Source: Ascarosepion bandense (Eukaryota; Mollusca; Cephalopoda; Sepiida; Sepiidae). From it: DNA of 64,000 nucleotides. Under the pieces are notes generated by a model, which worked only from the letters and a program-made list of their open reading frames with translations, was not told the origin of the DNA and made no database searches. The stretch spans positions 551,001-615,000 of the forward strand of contig JBBBDQ010001027.1 in assembly GCA_037127315.1 (NCBI GenBank), in the 5' to 3' direction. This document shows positions 39,319 to 42,880 of the stretch, one piece after another; the stretch's first letter is position 1; the number at the start of each line of letters is the position of its first letter. A program made the translations under genes and the position numbers.

Positions 39319-42300
39319 CGTCTGCATACAAGCCTGTTTCACTGTATCACAGTTCTTCAGCGCAGCTAGATTATCCATGTAGTGTCAATCCGGAATCAAA
39401 ATCCGACTGATTTGTCATCAGACGGTTATCTTTCCACTAAAACCAATGAAAGGCTAGGACTCAAGGGCGCTGATCACACTTAGCTGACTACAGTGTTGCT
39501 TTTGACTCACCTTTAACTCTTTCTTGTCCGAAATAAAATTGTTTTCTCTAACCCTTTTTCATTTGTATGCCATGTTAAATATTGTCATTGTGGATGCCAC
39601 AATTTCTGAAGGACTTGATAATTAGTCCCCCAGAGATACTGTCTTGGGCTTCCTTCACCCATTCTACTACAAATCTCAGGCTAACTCTTTTCAATGACCC
39701 ACCATTTTGTAAATTCTTTTTTCACTAGATATCAGAGATATCCACAATTTTCAAATGTAAGTCTTAAAAGGCTTGCTTACTGAAACATCAGGTGGCTGCA
39801 AAAGAGATGCAATCACCAGGAATAACTGCTTGCCTTGTTTGGTATTTTTTCAACTTAGCCTTCATGGACTCACAGCAATTTAACTTAAACATGTCTCGTA
39901 ATAGTAATTTTCTGGATTTGAGCAAGGACCCTGGTCTTTCCGTTCAACCAAATCTGTGCCAAGTTTTCATTTCTCTGTTCCTTAGGACTTATGTTTTGTA
40001 ATAATATCTGGCAGAAAGAAATCCATTTTCTACTTCCTTTTGAAGATGAACCATTAGACAAATTGGTGGACATGTATGACATTACCACCACTTGTAAATT
40101 TGTTGATTATCATTTTGTTTTTTACTTTTTTCAGTGCAGTATCATTGATTAGACCCGAAACGTTCTGATTATAAAAAAAAAATTGTAAAATATTCATTAT
40201 TTAAGATTTTTAGGGGATGCTCACTTTCTCATACAACCTTATAGTAAAATCAATCCTCCATTTTGGAAATGCTCGCTTGGGGTCGCTTTGATGTCGTTTT
40301 GACCATGTATAGAGAAGCTTACAATTTGAAGATCGACAAACCAATGGAAAATTTTTAATTATCCCTACTTCATATCAATGAAAAATAAGTTTTTTTGAAA
40401 CATTAAAAAAATTTTTTTTTGACAGAGAATCTTTAAAATAATTCCTATTCTAAAAAAAATTTTGAATAAAAACATTTCCAGAATGATTTTTTTCATTAAT
40501 TTCCTACAAGTTTTGAAAAAAAAAAAGAAAGAGCAACAACTCAAAGTGAGTGTTTCCAAAATAGAGGATCGATTTACTATATTGTTGTATGAGAAACTGA
40601 GCACCGGCTAAAAATTTTCAAATATTGAATTTTTTCAGAGATTTTTTTTTGAAAATCGAAAACTTTATATACTAATCGATAAGAACACACAGAAAAAAAA
40701 AACAAATGATAATCAACAAATTTACAGTTGGTGGTAATGTCGTACAGGTCCGCCGACAAATGTTCCCCTGCCCCATCAGCTTGACAGGCAAGCCTGACAG
40801 TAAAATGTTTTTCATGCCCTGTAGTTTTTACTCTAACAATTTTGATTCTCAGCCTGTCTACAGTATTGTTTCCCAGCCTATCAAAATAGATGTGGGTTTC
40901 ATCCATGTTTCCAATATTTTCTAGAAAAAATTCAAACATTTTATGCGCATTGAGAACAAACTTTCATAAAATTACAAATTATTTCACTGATCTTTTCTGG
41001 CAGTTTTATAGTGATGATGTGAGTTTTTGAAACCGTGTCAATTCACATCTATTCATAAATCTGATGCACTACTCTGCTAAGGATTTAAATTGCCTAAGAT
41101 GCCTGTTTTGGGGCAAGTTGAAGGATTTTGCTTTTTATTGAAAGTCTAAACCATTATTTACTACCTGATCATGATTCTTTGACAAAATTTCGGTACAAAA
41201 TTTGGAAACCTTGCTGCTCTCTTCAACTTGGCATTTCTTTAATCTGATCCTTCTGCTTCCTCTGTCTGCTCACCACATTTTTTTAAAACTTCAAACTTTC
41301 TACCAATCTGTTTTCATGTTCTGCATAATCCAACTTTCAACTTAAAGTGGGCTTCATAATCCTTTTTTCTTTCGATTAGGGTTTGCAATTATTAAAATTT
41401 ATAAATTTACTGTTGTCAGTAAAAATCAGGGTAAATCGAGTTTTTGCTTACTGATAAATTATTACTCTGCACAAAATAACTAAGCCAAATTGTGATTGGT
41501 TGTAATTGTGTGGTATTGAATTATTGAGTGCAGGGCTACTTTGTTTAGATGGAAATTTAGATGCCAGTAATTGCTTCAATTCAAAAATCACTTGAAAATG
41601 ATAGTCTTTCGTAATAAATTAGATAATAAAAGGTAACTATGAACAGTGCAGATCAAACGATTTTATTTGATATGTGACATGGTACTGTTGGAGGTGACTG
41701 AATAAAATCAAAATGTTGGTAATAATTCTTTCTCCCTTTCTCGAGCACATGTTACTTTCCTGGTCTAATGCCACAATCTGCTTCAGATTCCCTATGTTGT
41801 CGAGTGGATAAGTTGAAATTTTGGTGAAAAAAGTGTAACCCATCGTTGAATATATACAATATTTTGATGCCTTGCTGCACAAAATTCCTTAAAGCTCTAC
41901 ATGGTAAAATATCAGGTAATAAAAGGAAAACAAATGAAACTGGTTTTGTATGTTGTTCAAATACTTATATGCCGTATGTTATAAAGTGTTCCATTTGTAC
42001 ATATTAGATTAGAAGTTGTGTTTTTTTTTTGTTGTTTTTTTTTCCAGTATGGGGAGCCTGTCTTATATCACACTGAATATGACAATTATCTTTTTTTTTT
42101 CCTTTTTCTAAAATCTTATTCCCGTTTCTTTTCTTGTAGAGTTCGATTTCTTCCATTACTTGAGTCAGCTCGGGAATGTTGCCTTAAGGTTCTTGTTGGA
42201 ACTAAACTCGATCTGATGACGCCAGAGTCGCGACAAGTCTCCGCAGAAGCTGCAGAAAAGTTGGCATTAGAAATCAATGCCGACCAGCCAATCGAGAAAC

Positions 42301-42500
42301 TGCAAAAGGCTCCTTACTTTGAAACTTCTAGTAAGACTGGACACAATGTTGATGAAGTGTTTGATTATATTCTTCAGTATTGCCTTCCTCTCTCACCGGA
42401 TCAAATTGTCCGAAGACCAACAGTTTCAAAAAGTACAATAAATCTTGCAGACATGAAATCTGACTCCAGTATAGAAGATCACAAAAAGTGCTGCGCATGA
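4316..42500 (+). CDS. rab20: Rab20-like small GTPase (five coding exons)
   Basis: Joining 4316-4341, 24696-24789, 28875-28931, 35133-35245 and 42140-42500 gives 651 nt, or 216 residues plus stop. Every junction is in phase and uses GT..AG. Human Rab20 is about 234 residues. Visible GTPase motifs are the P-loop GDVNVGKTS (17-25), switch I TVGASFFMKHWGPYN (41-55), WDTAGEE (59-65), GTKLDL (117-122) and ETSSKTG (158-164), with a C-terminal CCA that resembles the CCA end of human Rab20 and should carry geranylgeranyl groups. The WGPYNVAVWDTAG and SSFYCRNAGAAIFAFD stretches resemble Rab20 more than other Rabs. Known Rab20 proteins act on endosomes, phagosomes and proton-pump-containing membranes; the same role here is inferred. 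The residue equivalent to Ras Gln61 is Glu64, so GTP hydrolysis may be slow. Exon 1 is the least certain part, being short and chosen by phase and donor. Confidence 0.88.
4348..5590. other. rab20: rab20 intron 1, AT-rich, no feature
   Basis: Homopolymer-rich intronic sequence with many A and T runs and a C run near 4800. No repeat partner and no coding potential were recognised. Confidence 0.5.
5590..5829 (+). repeat. dispersed repeat D, left part
   Basis: This segment shares an ordered series of motifs with 22440-22820: GGAAATTCTTGTAAAAATCA, a TTTAATGAAA string, CACAAATGAATGAAA and GCAGGACTCCTTGTGG-like text. The homology seems to resume beyond the inserted LINE at about 10020-10130 (compare 22900-23000). 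Copy D1 is therefore split by the RTE-like LINE, while D2 is split by the short LINE derivative. The element class is unknown. Confidence 0.45.
6770..7273 (+). repeat. unclassified repeat inserted in the RTE-like LINE
   Basis: This block starts CTAGCAGTATAGCCCGGTGT and ends near TTCCATTTATAAATAAG and TTTAGATTAGATTTAGATA. It contains a string, TTGGTTCAGCCGTTTCGGAG, that I recognise as common to an interspersed repeat type in many animals. It interrupts the LINE protein between SEFSRY and KIEKGIKQG with almost no loss of LINE sequence, so it is a clean insertion. The superfamily was not determined. Confidence 0.55.
8153..8438 (+). mobile_element. tRNA-derived SINE, family S2, copy 1
   Basis: The head carries a Pol III box B-like GAGTTCGAATTCCAGG. 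The body shares ACATGCAAATACCCTTGGGA, ATGGGTTAAATAACAGGACA and TCTACCACAGAAAGC. The tail ends CACTTAACTGACTGA. Other copies are at 15862-16000 (-), 30855-31207 (+), 50785-51003 (-) and 54018-54200 (+). It is nested inside repeat C, which is nested in the RTE-like LINE. Confidence 0.75.
8443..8591 (+). repeat. 30-bp tandem repeat, five copies
   Basis: The unit CGTAAAAATAGACTCTTATA plus GACATATCTA is repeated five times almost without change. The repeat C copies at 18.2 and 28.3 kb have only one or two versions of this unit, so the array expanded after insertion. Confidence 0.9.
8592..8800 (+). repeat. about 37-bp imperfect tandem repeat, about six copies
   Basis: Repeated pattern of CATTTTTGAAGG followed by an A-run and ATTATTGCCATGA or ATTATTACCA. 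It sits directly after the 30-bp array, inside repeat C. Single units are visible in the other repeat C copies. Confidence 0.75.
9512..9814 (+). mobile_element. CR1/Jockey-like LINE fragment (3' part of RT ORF)
   Basis: It encodes LGVLDKIQRRICNVIDSD, then HNVASLCLFYFYGFCFNELS and a tail region with HPFTVKPINCKCKFYSSSFF. This matches the LINE at 52440-52720 (HKIQRRICNAVDPN; PFTVKTIKCNYNFYSISFF). It interrupts the minus-strand RTE-like LINE between two parts of its endonuclease. Confidence 0.75.
10014..10854. other. rab20: rab20 intron 1, AT-rich; right part of repeat D at its start
   Basis: The first 100-200 bp continue repeat D (compare 22900-23050). The rest shows no coding frame and no repeat partner that I could see. 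Confidence 0.4.
10855..10985 (+). repeat. dispersed repeat E, third copy
   Basis: It contains CACATTAAAAATTGGCCCTG followed by GCCACATCCAGCTTCAGTGG, parallel to the two units at 645-1140. Confidence 0.45.
11074..11115. repeat. GT/AT microsatellite
   Basis: GTGT/ATGT followed by an (AT)n run. Similar TA arrays occur at 12027-12054, 23338-23385, 39287-39316, 56224-56253, 56548-56591 and 57408-57432, several of them at the edge of a transposon. Confidence 0.9.
11324..11370 (-). ncRNA. hammerhead ribozyme motif (type I, short palindromic stem III)
   Basis: Read on the minus strand: stem I strand CTCAATAT (11370-11363), core CTGACGA (11362-11356), stem II AGCTTTAATAAAAGT (5 bp with one bulged G and loop AATA), GAAA (11340-11337), palindromic CATG, cleavage dinucleotide TT, then AGATTGA. 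Stem I pairs 6 of 7 positions. With only CATG for stem III it would fold as a dimer, as described for hammerheads of Penelope-like elements. Activity is inferred. A related core occurs at 23490-23517 (-). Confidence 0.6.
11380..12025 (-). other. possible body of a retroelement ending at the hammerhead motif
   Basis: The minus-strand frame 11691-11509 (MSTCSKRFNQNLQHPTVLTD...) and a broken frame 11890-11700 (KINGKFNNIITTNYKHTPK) read continuously toward the hammerhead. They match no family I can name. At 12012-12026 GCACCCTGTATA abuts a TA array, resembling a mariner-type terminal repeat. It may be a degraded element body; no function is claimed. Confidence 0.3.
12072..12330 (+). mobile_element. 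tRNA-derived SINE, family S3
   Basis: The head reads as a tRNA-like segment with GGATGACTGGTTAGAATG as a box A-like sequence and CCTGGGTTTGAATCTCACCA as box B. A unique body follows (GGAGGAGGCGATGCCAGTGT). It is the only copy in the window, so its right end is approximate. Confidence 0.6.
12770..13065 (+). repeat. tandem pair of about 165-bp interspersed repeat F
   Basis: Two direct units share TTTGGATGAAACTTT, ATGATTGG, a CTCAT string and TAGATTTTGGGTT at a spacing of about 170 bp. Text of the type 'acting on the target with GGATTTGGATGAAACTTT' is common in interspersed repeats of many animals. The class is unknown. Confidence 0.55.
13205..13620. mobile_element. tRNA-derived SINE S1, head-to-head pair, copy a
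   Basis: The plus unit (13327-13620) has box A-like TGGCCCAGTGG, box B-like GAGTTCAATACC, body CCCAGTGATTGTAATAAAGG, CACCTGAAGAAG and tail GATGAGGACAATAGTCTG. Immediately to its left is a shortened minus unit (AGTTATCTCCCTCTAACCC, then TAAGTTACTTGATCA). At the joint lies a perfect 15-1-15 palindrome, 13315-13345. Other S1 copies: 31297, 32005, 42895, 44822, 45350 and 48529. Confidence 0.75.
13662..14180 (-). pseudogene. degraded mariner-like transposase
   Basis: The minus strand keeps traces of a mariner transposase C-terminus: a proline-aspartate motif near IPDFGSLELFP (third catalytic Asp region), then FRMPRKYKRIK/QDAKKIQENKA-like text and FRRDDFEVD. Flanks read CAGTATCCAGAC at the left and GCACCCTGTACA at the right, similar to mariner ends. 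Several frameshifts are present, and the N-terminal region is not readable. Confidence 0.45.
14244..14530. mobile_element. small inverted-repeat element (MITE)
   Basis: A perfect 28-bp inverted repeat (14253-14280 and 14493-14520; CATTTACTGGAAATAAATGG and its complement) brackets 212 bp. Pairing continues outward for about 9 bp with one gap (AAAATTAAA / TTAATTTT). The internal sequence codes for nothing recognised. The superfamily and the exact target duplication are unclear. Confidence 0.75.
14531..15861. other. rab20: rab20 intron 1, no feature recognised
   Basis: AT-rich sequence with T runs near 14705 and 14780. I see neither a coding frame with motifs nor a second copy in the window. 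Confidence 0.45.
15862..16000 (-). mobile_element. SINE S2, partial minus-strand copy
   Basis: TGTTATTTAACCCATAGCTG and ATACCTTTCCAGAGAGTATT correspond to the reverse complement of the S2 body. The tRNA-like head is diverged. Confidence 0.5.
16001..16817. other. rab20: rab20 intron 1, no feature recognised
   Basis: T-rich intronic DNA; nothing supported. Confidence 0.4.
16818..17458. mobile_element. putative inverted-repeat element, diverged ends
   Basis: The left end (GACTAAAGTAGTCTTTGAGA ... ATCACTCGACCAGC) and right end (GATCAGGTGAGTGAAATTTC, then AAAGGCTGGACTAAAGG) are roughly reverse complements. Both are followed inward by related CGACT/GCGAG strings. The centre holds long A/T runs. 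The target duplication is not clear. Confidence 0.4.
18189..18537 (+). repeat. dispersed repeat C, copy 2
   Basis: Begins GTGGTAGCACCTGTTAGGGT and ends near ACAAAACTCAAACT. It has the same order of blocks as copies at 8003 and 28261, but no tandem expansion. Confidence 0.75.
18540..20630. other. rab20: rab20 intron 1, one hairpin only
   Basis: No coding or repeat feature apart from the hairpin listed at 19697-19749. T and A runs are frequent. Confidence 0.4.
19697..19749. repeat. 14-bp perfect hairpin with CTCF-like arms
   Basis: CCACCAGAGGGTCA (19697-19710) and TGACCCTCTGGTGG (19736-19749) are exact reverse complements with a 25-nt spacer. Each arm matches the CTCF core pattern CCASYAGRKGGC except for its last base. 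This may be coincidence or the core of a small palindromic element. Confidence 0.5.
20630..20890 (+). repeat. dispersed repeat H, copy 1
   Basis: The text AACAGGTGAGAAGTGCAAG, then TAACTATTTCAACCATAATA and GATGCCAGTCTAGTA-like sequence recur at 53870-53990 (CACGGGTGAGAAGGGTGGGA; ATCTCGATGCCAGTCTAGTA). The class is unknown. Confidence 0.45.
20891..22439. other. rab20: rab20 intron 1, no feature recognised
   Basis: No supported gene, repeat or RNA. The minus open frame 22233-21991 has no motif. Confidence 0.4.
22440..23100 (+). repeat. dispersed repeat D, copy 2
   Basis: Shares AAATTCTTGCAAAAGTCAAA, TTTTAATGAAAC, CACAAATGAATGAAAT and GCAGGACTCATTGGGG with 5590-5829. After the inserted LINE derivative it continues parallel to 10020-10130. 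Confidence 0.45.
22590..22738 (+). mobile_element. internally deleted CR1-like LINE derivative, copy 1
   Basis: The first about 80 bp (CTATTGAACAGGTGTAGAGG, CTCATCCCTTGTTCCCTGTT, TAGGATGTGG) match the 5' end of the LINE at 26019. The last about 60 bp (GTAGCCCCCTGCACATCAGT, TTGCTCGGGGTGA) match LINE 3' ends at 28720 and 52880. A second copy with the same internal junction lies on the minus strand at 29050-29245. A poly-A-like run follows. Confidence 0.7.
23338..23385. repeat. (AC)n(TA)n microsatellite
   Basis: About 20 nt of AC dinucleotides followed by TA dinucleotides. Confidence 0.9.
23446..23942. mobile_element. element with about 60-bp inverted ends and hammerhead-like cores
   Basis: The left end (AGAATAAGTAAAGGATAAAG ... 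AAACATGTTTCACTTTATTA) and right end (TAATAAAGTGAAACATGTTT ... CACTTCCTATTTTG) are imperfect inverted repeats. On the minus strand at 23490-23517 the text CTGAAGA, AGCTTAATAAAGT, GAAA, CATG repeats the arrangement of the 11.3-kb hammerhead. A second weaker core (CTGAAGAAGCTTAAAATGAAA) lies at about 23790-23812 (-). Stem I does not pair well, so activity is doubtful. The middle contains AATAAAGC repeated twice and no protein. Confidence 0.5.
24072..24165 (+). mobile_element. left end of a hAT-type MITE
   Basis: ACAGCAACGGTTGGCAACCC followed by GGGCCACATCCGGTCCTC is a widely seen hAT non-autonomous end. No clear right end is visible; GGATTGCCAAAATTAGCG near 24278 may belong to it. Confidence 0.45.
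24696..24789 (+). CDS. rab20: rab20 exon 2 (P-loop)
   Basis: The acceptor TTTCTTTTAG precedes 24696 and the donor GTAAGT starts at 24790. The exon encodes DLKVVILGDVNVGKTSLI followed by CRYIDGKFLASDP, covering beta 1, the P-loop GxxxxGKS/T and helix 1. A second AG two bases later (24696-24697) would break the frame, so the first is chosen. The exon ends at a codon boundary, matching the phase of exon 3. Confidence 0.93.
24828..26018. other. rab20: rab20 intron 2, left part; pair of 60-bp direct repeats
   Basis: The segments 25063-25125 (CTTGTGTCAGTTAAGATTTC) and 25797-25860 (CTTGTGTTAGTTGAGATTTC) are direct repeats about 735 bp apart, each followed by CTCTTTTAGG and a GGACAACAAGGC-like string. 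The rest of the stretch has no supported feature. Confidence 0.45.
26019..28773 (+). mobile_element. CR1/Jockey-like LINE, degraded
   Basis: After a 5' segment (from GAAGTAGATAGAC) come an endonuclease (26555-27270: NIRGIHTN, DILVLSETNLDPSFPSSDYY, FVFGDFNAHH, GTDSLLDLCFTSIP, NSDHAVV) and the start of a reverse transcriptase (27903-28253: MPPELSSVLSKLYNYYLS, SNYHPNSL, FSNKQYGFCFTRSTADML, ending ALDIK). Repeat C is inserted there. About 1.3 kb of RT is missing relative to the copy at 51.8-52.9 kb, and then the 3' end (GCATCAGTGGCAATTCTGCC, CTTGGGCTGAGATAATTAT) closes the element. Stops and frameshifts occur throughout. It lies in rab20 intron 2, sense orientation. Confidence 0.85.
28261..28617 (+). 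repeat. dispersed repeat C, copy 3, inserted in the LINE
   Basis: Begins GGTGGTAGCACCTGTTAGGG exactly after the LINE codon run ALDIK and ends near ACAAAACTCAAACTCC. The absence of the RT region after it suggests that the insertion came with a deletion, or landed in an already deleted LINE. Confidence 0.75.
28875..28931 (+). CDS. rab20: rab20 exon 3 (switch I, 57 nt)
   Basis: The acceptor TTCTTTTCTAG precedes 28875 and the donor GTAAGT starts at 28932. The 19 codons read TVGASFFMKHWGPYNVAVW, which matches the Rab20 pattern of a switch I threonine followed by a Lys-x-Trp segment and a beta 3 strand ending in Trp. Both ends are phase 0, fitting exon 2 (ending in Pro) and exon 4 (starting DTAG). 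The exon is too short to stand out as an open frame; it was found by searching intron 2-3 space for the missing switch I. Confidence 0.92.
29050..29245 (-). mobile_element. internally deleted CR1-like LINE derivative, copy 2
   Basis: Minus-strand copy of the element at 22590-22738: GAAGTAGATAGAC start, CTATTGAACAGGTGAAGAGG, GATGTGGTTTCCGG, then directly TAGCCCCCTGCACATCAGTG and TTGCTCGGGGTGACATGATT. The 5'-to-3' joint is at the same place as in copy 1. Confidence 0.7.
29246..29860. other. rab20: rab20 intron 3, no feature recognised
   Basis: The overlapping minus open frames at 29600-29881 show no motif. Part may belong to the unit whose promoter-like motifs follow at 29876. Confidence 0.35.
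29876..29975 (+). promoter_or_regulatory. octamer-CCAAT-TATA promoter-like cluster
   Basis: ATGCAAAT (29876-29883), CCAAT (29896-29900) and TATAAAAAG (29965-29973) occur in that order on the + strand, as in histone-type or LTR promoters. About 85 bp downstream a tiny frame MFASLLLSLPSSLSQNYLLT starts at 30049. A poly-A signal AATAAA lies near 30735. No LTR partner was found. It could drive a non-coding RNA or be a solo LTR; this is an inference. Confidence 0.35.
30100..30850. other. rab20: rab20 intron 3, no feature recognised
   Basis: AT-rich; see the promoter-like entry for the possible transcript crossing it. Confidence 0.35.
30855..31207 (+). mobile_element. SINE S2, near full-length copy
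   Basis: Head TTGTGGTGCAGTGGATATC (box A region) and GAGCTTGAATTCCA (box B). Body TACATGCAAATATCCTTGGG and ATGGGTTAAATAACAGGACA, tail CACTTAACTGACTGACT. It is interrupted by a 48-bp palindromic insert at a TTAA. Confidence 0.8.
30971..31018. mobile_element. 48-bp piggyBac-like mini-element
   Basis: TTAA (30967-30970) and TTAA (31019-31022) flank two perfect 17-bp inverted repeats starting CCCTTTGTTGCATATTG, with a 14-nt centre. Sibling SINE copies lack it and have a single TTAA (compare 8247 region GGTATTAATCTGTC). TTAA duplication and CCC-starting ends are piggyBac hallmarks. Confidence 0.75.
31297..31480 (+). mobile_element. SINE S1, 3' part
   Basis: CAGTCTACCCCCATAGATTA, AATAAAGGGTTCAGTTC, a diverged TGAAGACCTGAGGGCC ... 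GGCCGAAATGTG segment and tail AATGTAAATAGTGTAAATAA. The tRNA-like head is missing. Confidence 0.65.
31695..31985 (+). repeat. dispersed repeat C, diverged copy 4
   Basis: CAGCAAGGCCTCTGGTTGGG and GGGCAAATAGTTCATCCTCA match the start of copy 1. The end GAAGTTGATATGCCACTAAA matches the 3' part. This copy and copy 1 define the full 5' end. Confidence 0.6.
32005..32335 (-). mobile_element. SINE S1, near full-length minus copy
   Basis: On the minus strand: GACACGTGGCCCAGTGGATA (box A region), GTGAGTTCAATACCTGG (box B), CCCAGTGATTGAAATAAAGG, CACCTGAAGAAGG, AGCTGAAACATTGTGAATAT. This is the best preserved Pol III promoter among the S1 copies. Confidence 0.8.
32336..34010. other. rab20: rab20 intron 3, no feature recognised
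   Basis: The open frames at 32649-32918 (-) and 33626-33811 (+) have no recognisable motif. No repeat partner seen. Confidence 0.35.
34018..34050 (+). other. degenerate hammerhead-like core
   Basis: CTGAAGA (34018-34024) and GAAAC (34043-34047) are separated by 18 nt that pair only through G-T pairs. It probably marks a SINE S1 or related remnant. Confidence 0.3.
34051..35100. other. rab20: rab20 intron 3, no feature recognised
   Basis: T-rich intron ending in the polypyrimidine tract of exon 4. Confidence 0.4.
35133..35245 (+). CDS. rab20: rab20 exon 4 (DTAG, switch II)
   Basis: After a T-rich tract and CACAAAG acceptor the exon reads DTAGEEKYTGLSSFYCRNAG, then AAIFAFDLNCMKSFDSLG, with donor GTGAGT at 35246. 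DTAG is the G3 box. The position occupied by the catalytic Gln in most Rabs is Glu here, and human Rab20 also departs from Gln (Arg). The exon ends in phase 2 (GG), completed by the first A of exon 5. Confidence 0.92.
35616..36412. mobile_element. inverted-repeat transposon with 8-bp target duplication, copy 1
   Basis: The ends are GGCGGACCTAAAGGAGACTA and its near complement (ending TCCTTCAGGTCCGCC). The flanks AGTCTTTA (35608-35615) and AATCTTTA (36413-36420) are 8-bp duplications with one mismatch. Inside is a second direct copy of the left arm (35840-36030). Arms of about 200 bp contain GAGGATCGATTTACTATA-type sequence. No transposase is present, so it is non-autonomous. An 8-bp duplication fits hAT, P or Merlin; the superfamily is undetermined. 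Confidence 0.8.
36421..37576. other. rab20: rab20 intron 4, no feature recognised
   Basis: The segment 36770-37120 has overlapping open frames on both strands (for example MLNFYGYMRLLRLFKQIEHV) without a known motif. AATAAAAG occurs at about 37250. Confidence 0.35.
37577..38154 (+). repeat. four-unit degenerate repeat, open in one frame
   Basis: CTTTGTCTGCAAAATCACTT recurs at about 37580 (diverged), 37690, 37812 and 37998. Three units are followed by GCCCAACAACATGGCGCC-like text and two by TTAGGCCGGTAACTGG. The + frame 37615-38154 (179 aa) is open across them, with repeated FVCKITS, GAQQHGAYLRR and RPVTGTE. TGGCGCCCAAC resembles a lysine-tRNA primer binding site, so this could be a decayed LTR-element leader. 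I do not recognise a protein family, and the frame may be fortuitous. Confidence 0.45.
38257..38409. promoter_or_regulatory. cluster of CCAAT boxes and cAMP response elements
   Basis: CCAAT at 38257, 38306 and 38378 alternates with perfect TGACGTCA at 38330-38337 and 38402-38409. Local GC is higher than in the surroundings. This looks like a compact promoter, possibly an LTR U3 belonging to the adjacent four-unit repeat or a second rab20 promoter. Confidence 0.4.
38700..39275 (-). pseudogene. Tc1/mariner-type transposase, N-terminal part
   Basis: The minus frame starts MRRKGALSQAEKSKIVQRVC with NKMSTLEIAKELARDHRTIK (helix-turn-helix) and continues after a frameshift with HRAMSRIKRKVHRNPLETSK, then FENAGIPDVPKSTRCRILRT. 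The sequence stops at about 38705 before any DDE catalytic residues. The outer end CACTGCGTGCCAGAATTATA (reverse of 39252-39271) has the look of a Tc1-type terminal repeat and abuts a TA array. Confidence 0.7.
39322..39365 (-). ncRNA. hammerhead ribozyme motif, complete minimal type I
   Basis: Minus strand: stem I CTGCG (39365-39361), core CTGAAGA (39360-39354), stem II ACTGT-GAT-ACAGT (39353-39341, 5 bp), GAAA (39340-39337), stem III CA-GGCT-TG (39336-39329), cleavage dinucleotide TA (39328-39327), stem I TGCAG (39326-39322). All three helices form, with one G-T pair in stem I, and all invariant core bases are present. Cleavage would be 3' of 39327. It lies in repeat DNA beside a TA array, between the Tc1 end and 39480. 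Confidence 0.7.
39560..41330 (-). pseudogene. pogo/Tigger-like transposase remnant
   Basis: The minus frame 40939-40760 reads IGNMDETHIYFDRLGNNTVD, then KTTGHEKHFTVRLACQADG, typical of the first part of a DDE_1 domain (NMDET). Upstream, about 41060, is RFMNRCELTRFQKLTSSL-like text. Downstream, about 39665-39590, EAQDSISGGLIIKSFRNCGI matches the C-terminal EAW..I..E.I..SF.KCGI pattern. The element is split by the inverted-repeat transposon at 40065-40754 and has several stops. Confidence 0.65.
40065..40754. mobile_element. inverted-repeat transposon with 8-bp target duplication, copy 2
   Basis: Left end GGTGGACATGTATGACATTA, right end complement GGCGGACCTGTACGACATTA. Flanking 8-mers are GACAAATT (40057-40064) and GACAAATG (40755-40762). 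The arms share ACCACCACTTGTAAATTTGT and AGGATCGATTTACTATA with copy 1. It is inserted in the pogo-like remnant and carries no transposase. Confidence 0.8.
41340..42139. other. rab20: rab20 intron 4, right end, no feature recognised
   Basis: The minus frame 41882-41637 has no motif I know. The last 130 bp are T-rich and lead into the exon 5 acceptor. Confidence 0.35.
42140..42500 (+). CDS. rab20: rab20 exon 5 (TKLD, ETSSKTG, prenylation end)
   Basis: The acceptor TTTCTTGTAG precedes 42140, and TGA lies at 42498-42500. The exon encodes VRFLPLLESARECCLKVLVG followed by TKLDL (G4), an inserted acidic/alanine-rich helix, ETSSKTGHNVDEVFDYIL (G5 and helix 5), and a hydrophilic tail ending HKKCCA. 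The two cysteines near the end are the expected prenylation sites. Confidence 0.95.
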
Positions 42501-42880
42501 AAGAAAAAAAAATGTAAGATAAAACTTGTATATAAAGACATTAATAAATAATAATAAAAAAAAAAAAGAAAAAAAAAAAGGAAGCCAGGAAAGGAGTTCT
42601 AGCCTTGTGAGGGAAAACAATGTATTGTAGTGTTTTCCTCTACTGAAATAATCTGTGATTGTTTTATGCTTGAAAGAGAAACATCTGAAGCCTGCTTAAC
42701 GTTCATCAGACAGAAACGAACATTGATTTGTAATTTGTTGTGATCATTTTGCAAAACGTCTGTTGGAAAAGGAAGAAGGTAATCAGGAAAAATGTGACGA
42801 AAATTTTATTTTTTCCGTTTGCTTTTCAATTCCATTCCACCATTTTTTCTCCTTTTTTATTTTTTTAAAATAAATGTTTA
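42501..42880 (+). other. rab20: rab20 3' UTR
   Basis: Sequence after the TGA. AATAAA at 42543-42548 is followed by an A-rich tract; another AATAAA at 42869-42874 is a plausible poly-A signal just before the SINE insertion. The segment is duplicated at 45011-45355. Confidence 0.6.

Noticed and set aside
42018..42139. Upstream extension of the 160-codon frame ending at 42500
   Set aside because: The extension is T-rich intron. A clear acceptor at 42139 and phase agreement with exon 4 place the exon start at 42140.
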